From: an uncultured Eubacteriales bacterium
GTDB taxonomy: Bacteria; Bacillota; Clostridia; Lachnospirales; Bianqueaceae
Assembly: GCA_900322165.1 (NCBI GenBank)
Contig: ONYR01000098.1
Location: 1-6,782, forward strand
Direction of reading: 5' to 3'
DNA: 6,782 nt
Shown here: positions 1 to 6,564 of the stretch, piece after piece
How the letters are laid out: each line of letters begins with the position of its first letter
How positions within the stretch are numbered: the first letter of the stretch is position 1
The notes under the pieces: model-generated
What the model was told of the DNA's origin: nothing
Databases searched by the model: none
Seen by the model: only the letters and a program-made list of their open reading frames with translations
Program-made: the position numbers and the translations under genes

Positions 1-1607
1 ACGGTCTCCCTTTTTTCCTGAGACGGATACTCTCCCTTATTTGCTCCGTACGCGTTAATATTGTCAGAGTACGAGAGCAGACGGTTGTATACGACACTGA
101 CATGCCACGGGCCGTCCTTGCTGACATAGCCTTCCGGTGCCTGTACCTCTTCCAGAAGATATTTACCGGTCTCCAGGCTCTCGAAGGTCAGTCGGCCGTC
201 CTCATCGCTGGTCTGTTTCGCGTAATAGGTGCTGCCGTCCTGCCCGGTCAGGGTAAAGACCGCGCCCTCCAGCGTGTCACCCGTCTCGGCGTCTGTCTTG
301 ATGAAATCCAGTGATGTAGCGGAGATCGGCTTATCCTCCACCAGCACACTCGCGGTTTCGTTATCGATCGCGTCCTCAGTGGAAGAAGTCATCGTGCCAT
401 CTTCGTGGACGACAAATTCGATCTTGTTTATCTCATAGAATCCGAAAGGCGCTTTAATTTCGATGATCGAATAAGTACCCGCTTCCAGCTTCACGAGATG
501 CGGTGTTCCATCGCTGACCCAGCTGTCCAGCAAACGTCCGCTCTGGTCACGGAGCTCCAGTACGGCGCCCTGCACCTGATCCTCGGTGAAAGCCTTGACC
601 TTCATGATCTGGATATCAAAACGATCCCAAGCTTCGGTATTCGTGAATACAGCGCCGTCCGCGTCATAGACTACTTCGGCTTTCAAAACCGATTCTTCCA
701 CATCGTAGATCGTTACCGTAACATTTTCGGTGTGCGGATCATAGTGGAAGGACATATCCGCTCCGGGCACTTCGCGGATCTGGTAGTTGTAGAATCCCAG
801 TTCACCGGAAGTATAGACGATCGGATCAAACAAGACGTTTCCTTCGGCATCGTTGTACACCGTCTGAATGACACGTCCATACGCGTCCAGAAGTTCGAAC
901 GCGAACTGACCTTCCTTCAGCTCGAGGTTTTCCCCTTCCAGCAATTTGGTTGCGTGCAGCTGTACGGAAACGCTCTTGGAAGCGTTGGTCCATTCCAGAG
1001 TGATGAACTGGAAATTCTCGGAAATGGTGACGGTACGCGACTCTTCGCGGATCTCGTAGCCCTCGGGAGCGCGCGTCTCCTTCACGGTATACGTTCCCAG
1101 CGGAAGATCCTGTTTTCCGGTCGAAGCAACACCGGCGTTGTTGGTAACGATTACCATCACCTTTTCGCCGTTCTCATCGTAGATCGTAAATTCAGCTCCG
1201 ACAAGCATATTCCCGGCATCCGACTTCTTCAGGATCGCCAAGCCTCCGCCTTCGTAAGTATCATCCTTCTCATTATAAAAGATCAACTCGCCCGGAACCG
1301 TTTCGATCCCTGCGCCGTTGTCGACCAGCTGATAGCCGACATAGACGATCTCGTTCGCTTCCGTAATCTCAAAGTAATATACAGTATCCGTGAGCTCATA
1401 ACCCGCAGGAGCTTTGGTTTCCTTTACCGAATATGTTCCAAGCGGCAATCCCTGTTCGTGGTCGGTCCGGCAAAGATAACCCTCACCGTTCACACCGGTC
1501 TCCAGTGTTCCGACTTCATTTCCGTCGGCATCATAGATCGTAAACTCAGCCCCGGTCAAAAGCTCCGACCCATCCGCGTTGGCCTTCCGCACACAGACAC
1601 CGCCGTA
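1..1607 (-). repeat. SpaA/Cna-B and FctA-like immunoglobulin-type stalk domains in the surface protein
   Basis: Five consecutive beta-sandwich domains are recognisable. SpaA-1: Lys474, Glu529 (KETKAPAGY), Asn578. SpaA-2: Lys593, Glu643 (KETRAPEGY), Asn674. FctA/Spy0128-like: Lys687, Glu745, Asn789, with the GQFAFELLD and YNYQIRE strands. SpaA-3: Lys802, Glu849 (EIKAPFGF), and Asp891 where Asn is usual. SpaA-4: Lys903, Glu953 (EEVQAPEGY), whose final strand is near the window edge. The assignment of bonding residues is inferred by aligning the repeats with each other and with the family pattern. These domains would hold the N-terminal binding region away from the cell wall. Confidence 0.82.
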
Positions 1608-3005
1608 TTCCTGATCATCGACGCCCATGATCGAAAGGAGATTCTGCCTCGACGGATCCCAGGACTGGTAGAGGAAAAGAATGTAAGCATTCTCAATATT
1701 CGCGTACCGCTGCCCCACAAGCTCCTCATACGCGGCCAGCTCGCTGCCCTCATACATATGAGGACCGGCAGGCTCCAGATAACGGTCGGTAAAATCCCAC
1801 ACCGCGTTCTGCGTTATCTCCATGTAGGTCTGGTCGGAAAGACCATATCGCTCCTGGATTCCGGCCGCGTCATTCGGCCATCCGTAGTAGATCAGCGTGA
1901 TAAGGGCTTCGCGCATCGTGGAACCGACAGGCTCACAGCCATGGTGACTGCCCTCGGCCTCGGTGCACAGCAGGCTCTCGATGACGTCATCCCCTTCAGC
2001 AAGAACACGATCCAGATATTCTCCGACGCCAAAGCGGTTCAGGTTCAGGCAGTAGCCCTTGAACCGATCCTCCGGGGTATGGACTTCCCACAGGTTTTCA
2101 GGTCCAAGGCTGCCATCGGTGCGATAATAATGCCCCTCCGGCAGATTTCGAAGCCATGTTCCCGCGTACGTCACCGCATTATTATTGTATTGGCTGCAAA
2201 GCTGACTGCCGGAAAGTGTGGTTAATGTATCTTCATGCGTCCAGTTTCCGGAGAGAGACGTCGACCAGTTAAAACGGCAGTACGGTCCGAGCACGATCTT
2301 TTCCAGGCTTCCGCATCCGACGAACATATTCTGAACATTATAGGTGTAGCCGATCACGTTCCGCATGTCGAAGCTCGACAGGTCCAGTTCCTTCACGCCG
2401 GAAACGCCAAAGAACATACCACACATGCTTCCGTATCCTTCATCCGACCCGGCCGTGCAGTGGGACACGTCAAAGTGACTGACGTCCAGCTCCTTCAAAG
2501 CTGAATCGTAGATGAACATGCAGTACATGCAGCGCGCGCTCGAAGTATCAAACTGGCTCAGGTCCAGATGCTCCAGACTGAGAAGATTGGCAAACATGCC
2601 CTCCATGTCCTGTGTTTCGGAAGAATCGAAGGGAGCGGAATCCAAGAACGTCACCTTCGTAAAACCGTTAAACATATAGCTGGCATCTCTGTTCAGCTTC
2701 GGACGGGCATCCTCCGACCAATAATAGATCGTCCCATCGTCAAACCAGGAATAGATCGGAAGCTCGGAAGAAGACGAAGAAACGATTGCCGTCTGGACTC
2801 CTTCGGGCACAGCATCCCCCTTATATTGGCTGATCGACGTTACTTTGTCGCGGCTTCCGGCCAGCGTCGTCCACTTGCTTCGCACCGCGGAACCGGTATC
2901 AAACGTCGCGCGTCCCGCCGCCGAAACCGGCGCACTAAACCCTGAAAACGTAAACAGAACGATAGAAAGGATCAATACCAATCCCAGAAGACGTTTCCTG
3001 GCCAT
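1..3005 (-). CDS. Secreted BspA-repeat / TQXA thioester / SpaA multidomain surface adhesin (C-terminus off window)
   Basis: Seen: an open frame of 1001 codons from ATG at 3005, still open at position 1. An in-frame TAA lies 24 bases upstream of the ATG, and GAGG sits five bases before it, so this is the only good start. Residues 1-30 form a signal peptide (MARKR, a hydrophobic core, then SAPVSAA). Residues 104-241 carry BspA/DUF285-type repeats with LDLSxFD cores. Residues about 305-465 are a thioester domain with Cys319 (GYCLN) and TQNAVW (Gln399). Residues 467-580 and 586-676 are SpaA/Cna-B domains with the ETxAPxGY signature. Residues 677-790 resemble the FctA/Spy0128 pilin domain. Residues 795-892 and 896 to about 973 are two more SpaA-like domains. 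Known of these families: they occur in cell-wall-anchored adhesins and pilins, and intramolecular isopeptide bonds stiffen them. Inferred: a covalently attaching adhesin or pilus-tip subunit. An LPXTG-type signal is expected beyond the left edge but is not visible. The ligand is unknown. Confidence 0.92.
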   Translation of the reverse strand, partial: MARKRLLGLVLILSIVLFTFSGFSAPVSAAGRATFDTGSAVRSKWTTLAGSRDKVTSISQYKGDAVPEGVQTAIVSSSSSELPIYSWFDDGTIYYWSEDARPKLNRDASYMFNGFTKVTFLDSAPFDSSETQDMEGMFANLLSLEHLDLSQFDTSSARCMYCMFIYDSALKELDVSHFDVSHCTAGSDEGYGSMCGMFFGVSGVKELDLSSFDMRNVIGYTYNVQNMFVGCGSLEKIVLGPYCRFNWSTSLSGNWTHEDTLTTLSGSQLCSQYNNNAVTYAGTWLRNLPEGHYYRTDGSLGPENLWEVHTPEDRFKGYCLNLNRFGVGEYLDRVLAEGDDVIESLLCTEAEGSHHGCEPVGSTMREALITLIYYGWPNDAAGIQERYGLSDQTYMEITQNAVWDFTDRYLEPAGPHMYEGSELAAYEELVGQRYANIENAYILFLYQSWDPSRQNLLSIMGVDDQEYGGVCVRKANADGSELLTGAEFTIYDADGNEVGTLETGVNGEGYLCRTDHEQGLPLGTYSVKETKAPAGYELTDTVYYFEITEANEIVYVGYQLVDNGAGIETVPGELIFYNEKDDTYEGGGLAILKKSDAGNMLVGAEFTIYDENGEKVMVIVTNNAGVASTGKQDLPLGTYTVKETRAPEGYEIREESRTVTISENFQFITLEWTNASKSVSVQLHATKLLEGENLELKEGQFAFELLDAYGRVIQTVYNDAEGNVLFDPIVYTSGELGFYNYQIREVPGADMSFHYDPHTENVTVTIYDVEESVLKAEVVYDADGAVFTNTEAWDRFDIQIMKVKAFTEDQVQGAVLELRDQSGRLLDSWVSDGTPHLVKLEAGTYSIIEIKAPFGFYEINKIEFVVHEDGTMTSSTEDAIDNETASVLVEDKPISATSLDFIKTDAETGDTLEGAVFTLTGQDGSTYYAKQTSDEDGRLTFESLETGKYLLEEVQAPEGYVSKDGPWHVSVVYNRLLSYSDNINAYGANKGEYPSQEKRET
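1611..2093 (-). other. TQXA-type thioester domain within the surface protein
   Basis: Residues about 305-465 contain the two hallmark sites of Gram-positive thioester domains: a Cys after an aromatic residue (GYC, Cys319) and the TQxA(V/I)W motif (TQNAVWDF, Gln399). Between them is the usual LIYYGWPNDA-like segment at 371-380. In characterised members (such as S. pyogenes Cpa and SfbI) the Cys and Gln side chains form a thioester that can bond covalently to host amines. Bond formation here is inferred from motif conservation. Two further cysteines (347, 357) lie inside the domain, which is unusual and could be a disulphide. Confidence 0.82.
2283..2696 (-). repeat. BspA/DUF285-type leucine-rich repeat block in the surface protein
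   Basis: Three degenerate repeat units are visible in the protein: LEHLDLSQFD (from residue 144), LKELDVSHFD (from 170) and VKELDLSSFD (from 204). Each is followed after 7 to 19 residues by a conserved Met-Phe pair, and a capping LEKIVLG starts at residue 234. Unit starts are about 26, 34 and 30 residues apart. The lead-in (IYSWFDDGTIYYWSED, then SYMFNGF) is typical of BspA-family surface proteins, in which such repeats form an extended binding face. The block is short for the family and rich in cysteine (Cys159, 162, 183, 195, 231, 243), with a CxxC pair at 159-162. Confidence 0.8.
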
Positions 3006-3118
3006 ATTCCCCTCAATTTCCCTTGCTTACCGACTGAATGGTTTGATCATCCACCCGATAAATTAACCTGTTATTACATTCTCTATGCATCGTGTGATAA
3101 GGAACCCTAATTACAGGA

Positions 3119-3147
3119 ATTATGCACTAAAATGCCCTCTCTGTCAA
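3119..3147 (-). promoter_or_regulatory. Sigma-A promoter of the surface-protein gene
   Basis: On the minus strand a perfect -35 box TTGACA (3142-3147) is followed by a 17-base spacer and a -10 box CATAAT (3119-3124), five of six bases matching consensus. Transcription would start near 3112, giving a 5' leader of roughly 105 bases before the ATG at 3005. The leader shows no strong hairpin or recognised riboswitch. The site lies in the 180-base gap between the MATE stop and the surface gene, so the adhesin can be expressed independently of the upstream cluster. Confidence 0.78.
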
Positions 3148-3149
3148 TT

Positions 3150-3176
3150 GTCATGATCTTTCATCCTGATCCTGAC
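3150..3176 (-). other. Imperfect inverted repeat upstream of the surface-gene -35 box
   Basis: The two arms are nine bases each (3150-3158 and 3168-3176), with one mismatch and a nine-base loop. The element lies 10 bases after the MATE stop and 2 bases upstream of the -35 box. No T-run follows on either strand, so it is a poor intrinsic terminator. It could be a weak transcript-end hairpin for the MATE gene, an operator for the adjacent promoter, or chance. Confidence 0.3.
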
Positions 3177-3185
3177 GATCTGTCT

Positions 3186-4541
3186 TCACTGACTATCACC
3201 GTCTCCTTTCGTCCGAAACAGCGGATTCCGGTAAAAGAAAACGACGAGGATCGCCAGTACGAAGACCCACGAAATGGGCTCCGTCAGCGCGATCGCCGGA
3301 TAGTGATAGACTGGAATGATAAAGAGTACAAACAGCACCTTCACGATGAGTTCCGTAATCGCGGAAAGTATCGGCACCAGCTTGCTGCCAAGGCCCGTCA
3401 GCGTACTGCGGTAGGTAAACAGCGGCCCCAGCGCCAGGAAAAACAGCAGGTTCCATCGCAGGAAGAACGTTCCGTTCCGGATCACCAGATCGTAGTTTTC
3501 CGCTCCTTTCTTAATCAGCAGGCCCAGCATCTGCGGTCCGCAGACAAGGCTCAAAAGGAAGGAAAACGCAGCCCATCCCAGCACGATCATGAGACAGACC
3601 CGCAGGCCTGCCCGGATGCGGCCGGTCTTCCCCGCCCCCAGGTTCTGGCTGGCAAAGGTCGTCATGGTATTGCCCATCGTGTTGAGGGGCGTCATAAAGA
3701 TGTGCAGCATCCTGTCGGCCGCCGTATTGGCCGCGACATAAGCCGTCCCCAGAAGATTCAGCGATGACTGCATCAGAACATTGCCGACAGCCACGAAGGA
3801 ATTCTGGAAGCCCATCGAAAGCCCCAGCAGAACCATCTCCTTGGCAAGCAGCCAATCCGGCACAAAATGATGTTTTTGCGGCAGCAGAAAACGATATCTA
3901 CGAAGAATAAAAACAAACGAAAGCACCACGGATACCGCCTGCGCGATGACCGTTGCGATGGCCGCGCCTCTGACGCCGACCTTTAGACCCGCGATAAACA
4001 AATAATCCAGCGCAATGTTCAGTAGCGAAGAAAAGATCAGGAAATACAGCGGTGTTCTACTGTCACCGACAGAACGCAGAATGCCTGCCAGAAGATTGTA
4101 ATAAAGCGTAATGATGATTCCGACGAAGATCACGGAAATATACTGATAAGAGAACTCAAAAATATCACTTGGTGTATGCATCCAGGTCAGAATATTCCGA
4201 AGAAGGAGCAGACTGACACCGGAAAAAAGTAAAGCAACGATCGCCGCGATAACAAAAGCATGCGCGATCGTCCTTTTCATTTTTTCCTCGTTCTTCGCAC
4301 CATAAAAACGGGCGACAAAGATCGTAAGACCGGACGTCACGCCCATCGCCGCGCCCAGGATCAGAAAGTTGATCGATCCGGTCGCGCCGACACCGGCCAG
4401 CTCTTTTGCTCCCAGGATCCTGCCAACCATCAGGGAATCCGTAAAGTTATAGACTAGCTGAAACAGGTTTCCCAGAATGATGGGAATGGAAAACCTTATC
4501 AGGACGGGAAAGACTTTCCCGGTTGTCAGATCTTGCTGCAT
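3186..4541 (-). CDS. MATE-family multidrug/sodium efflux transporter
   Basis: This is a 451-residue membrane protein, the usual MATE length (about 450), with about twelve hydrophobic segments in two six-helix halves. The first begins near residue 12 and the last ends near 437; a charged, loop-like stretch around 214-232 joins the halves. Family signatures seen: QLVYNFTDSLMVGRILG in the first helix (Asp35), RSVGDSRTP at 156-163, QNLGAGK at 299-305 and LTGLGSKLVP at 381-390. Members export cationic drugs or metabolites in exchange for Na+ or H+; the substrate here cannot be read from sequence. The Bacillota-type sequence suggests the YoeA-like branch rather than classical NorM. ATG at 4541 is preceded by a modest AGATAGG site. 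The gene starts 65 bases after the hydrolase stop with no evident terminator between them, so read-through from the upstream genes is likely. Confidence 0.95.
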   Translation of the reverse strand: MQQDLTTGKVFPVLIRFSIPIILGNLFQLVYNFTDSLMVGRILGAKELAGVGATGSINFLILGAAMGVTSGLTIFVARFYGAKNEEKMKRTIAHAFVIAAIVALLFSGVSLLLLRNILTWMHTPSDIFEFSYQYISVIFVGIIITLYYNLLAGILRSVGDSRTPLYFLIFSSLLNIALDYLFIAGLKVGVRGAAIATVIAQAVSVVLSFVFILRRYRFLLPQKHHFVPDWLLAKEMVLLGLSMGFQNSFVAVGNVLMQSSLNLLGTAYVAANTAADRMLHIFMTPLNTMGNTMTTFASQNLGAGKTGRIRAGLRVCLMIVLGWAAFSFLLSLVCGPQMLGLLIKKGAENYDLVIRNGTFFLRWNLLFFLALGPLFTYRSTLTGLGSKLVPILSAITELIVKVLFVLFIIPVYHYPAIALTEPISWVFVLAILVVFFYRNPLFRTKGDGDSQ

Positions 4542-4606
4542 AGTTAAACCTATCTGGCTGAAACACTGCCTAACTCCGTATAGATCATTCCATGTTTTCC
4601 TCTGGT

Positions 4607-5452
4607 TCAGCGCTTCGTTAATTCTCCGTACAGCTCCGGGCGACGATTTCTGAATCCCCAGACTTCATTCTTGCGATAATTCCGCAGCCTATCAACGTCC
4701 AGCTCTGCTGTGAAAACGCCTTCTCCCTCACCCGCTTCAAAAACACAGGTGTCCCGCGAACCGGGAAGACCCGGAAGATAGACCACGCCATCGAACAGGG
4801 TGGAATGACCGTTGCAGTCCGGATGCGGCGCCGGATAATTGCAGGTAGCGATCGCCAGCATGTTTTCATAGGCCCTGCCCCGCAGCTGCGAGAGACGATT
4901 GATCTCCATCGGGCAGGCATTGGGAACCAGCAGAAGCTCCGCGCCTTTCAGCATCAGAACGCGCGCACTTTCCGGGAACTCCCGGTCGTAGCAGATCATG
5001 GACCCGACCTTTATCACGCCGTTCCCGGTGTCCAGGTCCGCCACTATGAATTCATCTCCCGCGTCCAAAACCCCTTCATCATCCGGTTCTCCGAAATTGC
5101 AGGTATGAACTTTGGCATAGCGATACTGCAGCTTTCCATGCCGGTCAAAAAGGCAGACCGAGTTTCTCGGTTTCGGCTCGTGCTGCTCCAGCAGAGTGAT
5201 CGCTATGGCCATATCCAGCTCCGCTGCCAACGCAGAAAACCGGTTCACGAAGAAGCTCTCACAGGAAATCGCACACTCCCGCAAGCTTGCCTCGTCATGC
5301 GGAAAAGCATATCCGCAGCTCCACATTTCCGGAAAAAGCGCAATATCCGCGCCCTTCTCCTTCGCCTCACGGCAGGCCATGATCCCCTTTTCCATGTTCT
5401 CTTCAAGGCTTCCCGCCGGAAGCAGCTGTAAGAACGCGATCGTCAGTTTCAT
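4607..5452 (-). CDS. Carbon-nitrogen hydrolase (nitrilase superfamily)
   Basis: This 281-residue cytoplasmic protein has the complete nitrilase-superfamily triad: Glu42 in LFPEMWSCGY, Lys114 in RYAKVHTCNF and the nucleophile Cys154 in MICYDREFPESAR. Length and order are normal for a stand-alone single-domain member. These enzymes cleave non-peptide C-N bonds (amides, carbamoyl groups, nitriles) through a cysteine acyl-enzyme. The CYDREFPE context resembles amidases and N-carbamoyl-amine hydrolases more than true nitrilases, but the substrate is not assignable from sequence. The start at 5452 has GAGGA seven bases upstream. It lies 40 bases after the peroxiredoxin stop, which suggests co-transcription. 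It has no secretion signal. No neighbouring polyamine, pyrimidine or ureide genes are present to hint at a pathway. Confidence 0.93.
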   Translation of the reverse strand: MKLTIAFLQLLPAGSLEENMEKGIMACREAKEKGADIALFPEMWSCGYAFPHDEASLRECAISCESFFVNRFSALAAELDMAIAITLLEQHEPKPRNSVCLFDRHGKLQYRYAKVHTCNFGEPDDEGVLDAGDEFIVADLDTGNGVIKVGSMICYDREFPESARVLMLKGAELLLVPNACPMEINRLSQLRGRAYENMLAIATCNYPAPHPDCNGHSTLFDGVVYLPGLPGSRDTCVFEAGEGEGVFTAELDVDRLRNYRKNEVWGFRNRRPELYGELTKR

Positions 5453-5492
5453 TTTTCAGTCCTCATGCTTTTTCAAAGCGCGGATGATCTGA

Positions 5493-5945
5493 TCACAGCT
5501 CGCCCAGCATCTGAGCCGGATTCTCCGCAGCTTTCACCTTATCGAAGGCTTTCACGATGATTCCATTTTCGTCGATGAGGTACGTTGTCCGCACAACACC
5601 CATCGACACTTTTCCGTAATTCTTCTTCTCTTTCCAGACATCATAAGCCTGGATCACTTCCTTTTCCGTGTCGGAAAGAAGCGTAAACGGCAGGCCGTAT
5701 TTCTCTTCAAACTTCTTGTGCAAAGCCACACTATCCTTGCTGACGCCCAGCACCACCGCGCCCTTCTCCCTGAACTGCGGATACAGCTCACCAAAGCTGC
5801 AGGCCTGCTTCGTACAGCCGGAGGTCATGTCTTTGGGATAGAAATACAGGATCACCTTCTGACCCAGGTAATCCGAAAGAGAACGCATCTCCCCGTTCTG
5901 ATCCGGAAGCGTAAAGTCCGGCGCCTTGGTTCCGATGGATAACAT
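5493..5945 (-). CDS. bcp: Thioredoxin-dependent peroxiredoxin, Bcp/PrxQ type
   Basis: This 150-residue protein has the standard Bcp length and the thioredoxin fold. The peroxidatic Cys44 lies in the PKDMTSGC motif (Pro37, Thr41, Cys44), and Arg119 completes the active site. Cys49, five residues after Cys44, matches the resolving cysteine of the atypical 2-Cys PrxQ subgroup. It reduces hydrogen peroxide and organic hydroperoxides in the cytoplasm, with thioredoxin recycling the disulphide. The start is fixed by a perfect AAGGAGG site eight bases upstream, the strongest ribosome binding site in the window, implying high translation. The gene follows the GNAT gene by 66 bases and precedes the hydrolase by 40. 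No peroxide-regulator (PerR-like) box was recognised. Confidence 0.96.
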   Translation of the reverse strand: MLSIGTKAPDFTLPDQNGEMRSLSDYLGQKVILYFYPKDMTSGCTKQACSFGELYPQFREKGAVVLGVSKDSVALHKKFEEKYGLPFTLLSDTEKEVIQAYDVWKEKKNYGKVSMGVVRTTYLIDENGIIVKAFDKVKAAENPAQMLGEL

Positions 5946-5953
5946 TTTGATTT

Positions 5954-5960
5954 CCTCCTT
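5954..5960 (-). promoter_or_regulatory. Consensus Shine-Dalgarno site of the peroxiredoxin gene
   Basis: AAGGAGG on the minus strand, eight bases before the ATG at 5945. It decides the start of the peroxiredoxin gene and is much stronger than the sites of its neighbours. Confidence 0.85.
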
Positions 5961-5971
5961 GTTTACTAATC

Positions 5972-5990
5972 CGGATCATTCACCGATCCG
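5972..5990 (-). other. Small hairpin between the GNAT and peroxiredoxin genes
   Basis: A perfect six-base stem (CGGATC with GATCCG) has a seven-base loop. It sits 21 bases after the GNAT stop codon and 11 bases upstream of the peroxiredoxin ribosome binding site. No U-run follows, so termination would be weak; it may act as an mRNA-processing or stability element, or be chance. No convincing promoter for the peroxiredoxin gene was found in the 66-base gap. Confidence 0.35.
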
Positions 5991-6011
5991 TTCCGAATGC
6001 TTTGAGTCCCT

Positions 6012-6479
6012 TTATCTATGAATATACATCCTCGTCATTTCCGGCTCACCGTCGCCCTGAACCATGCAGAAGAATTCCCATCCGTACCGCTCATAGAATC
6101 CGGTATGGTCCGTCACGAGGTAAACCGGCGAAATGCCTTTGGCCCACAGATCCTCCACGGTCATGTTCAGCAGGTGTCCGGCAATCCCCTTGCCCCGATA
6201 CGCCTCTTCCGTAAACACGGCACACACATTCGGCGACAGATCTTTCCGATCATGAAAATCATTTTCGATCACGCCCATCCCACCGACGATGGCCTCCCCG
6301 TCCAGACACAGATACCAGCCAAGCTCGGTCTTCCCGCTCAGGTAATCATCCATACATTCCAGATACGCTTCCTCCGGAACGCCCCATTTGCTGTGAAACC
6401 ACGCGGCAGCGGCCTGCTTCAGCTCGGGACGATCACGAAGGGTGAGGTAGGTGAAGTTTGATTCATTATAAGTGTCCAT
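6012..6479 (-). CDS. GNAT-family N-acetyltransferase
   Basis: This 155-residue single-domain protein has the normal GNAT length. Motif A, which binds the acetyl-CoA pyrophosphate, is seen at residues 84-101 (NVCAVFTEEAYRGKGIAG), with the Arg95-Gly-Lys-Gly-Ile-Ala loop. Motif B follows as YLVTDHTGFYERYGWEF at 120-136, with Tyr129 placed as the usual general-acid tyrosine. Substrate specificity cannot be inferred; such enzymes acetylate small amines, antibiotics or protein N-termini. ATG at 6479 has AGAGGA six bases upstream. The 85 bases between it and the stop of the broken GNAT remnant are AT-rich and probably hold the promoter, though no box pair matched well. It is the first intact gene of the leftward cluster. 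Confidence 0.93.
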   Translation of the reverse strand: MDTYNESNFTYLTLRDRPELKQAAAAWFHSKWGVPEEAYLECMDDYLSGKTELGWYLCLDGEAIVGGMGVIENDFHDRKDLSPNVCAVFTEEAYRGKGIAGHLLNMTVEDLWAKGISPVYLVTDHTGFYERYGWEFFCMVQGDGEPEMTRMYIHR

Positions 6480-6564
6480 CTTGTTTCCTCTATTCTGATA
6501 CCATACACCACTGTTCTCTAATACAAATGAAAGTTGGATTTTTATCTCCTCTCAAAAGGTGAAT
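6480..6564 (-). promoter_or_regulatory. Probable promoter region of the GNAT-led gene cluster (boxes not resolved)
   Basis: This 85-base AT-rich gap lies between the pseudogene stop and the intact GNAT start. It contains the GNAT ribosome binding site AGAGGA at 6486-6491. TTGTAT, TATTAG and TATCAG hexamers occur, but no -35/-10 pair with good spacing and sequence was found. Calling it a promoter region rests mainly on position. Confidence 0.3.

Noticed and set aside
405..2225. A 606-codon open frame on the plus strand
   Set aside because: It lies wholly antisense to the surface protein, whose frame shows continuous recognisable domains. The plus-strand product has no recognisable motif, and its length is explained by the codon bias of the opposite strand.
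3006..3111. Riboswitch or structured regulatory RNA in the leader of the surface gene
   Set aside because: No strong stems or known riboswitch core could be recognised by eye in these roughly 105 bases.
3150..3176. Rho-independent terminator after the MATE gene
   Set aside because: The stem is imperfect and no T-run follows, so I recorded it only as an inverted repeat of unknown role.
3132..3767. A 211-codon plus-strand open frame opposite the end of the MATE gene
   Set aside because: The product is a low-complexity, Arg/Gln/His-rich peptide with no family resemblance, and it is antisense to a clear transporter.
4805..5492. Plus-strand open frames opposite the C-N hydrolase
   Set aside because: They overlap the complete catalytic-triad enzyme on the other strand and show no ribosome site or family motif of their own.
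6018..6461. A 147-codon plus-strand open frame opposite the GNAT gene
   Set aside because: It is antisense to a full GNAT domain with intact acetyl-CoA loop and is a mirror of that gene's codon use.
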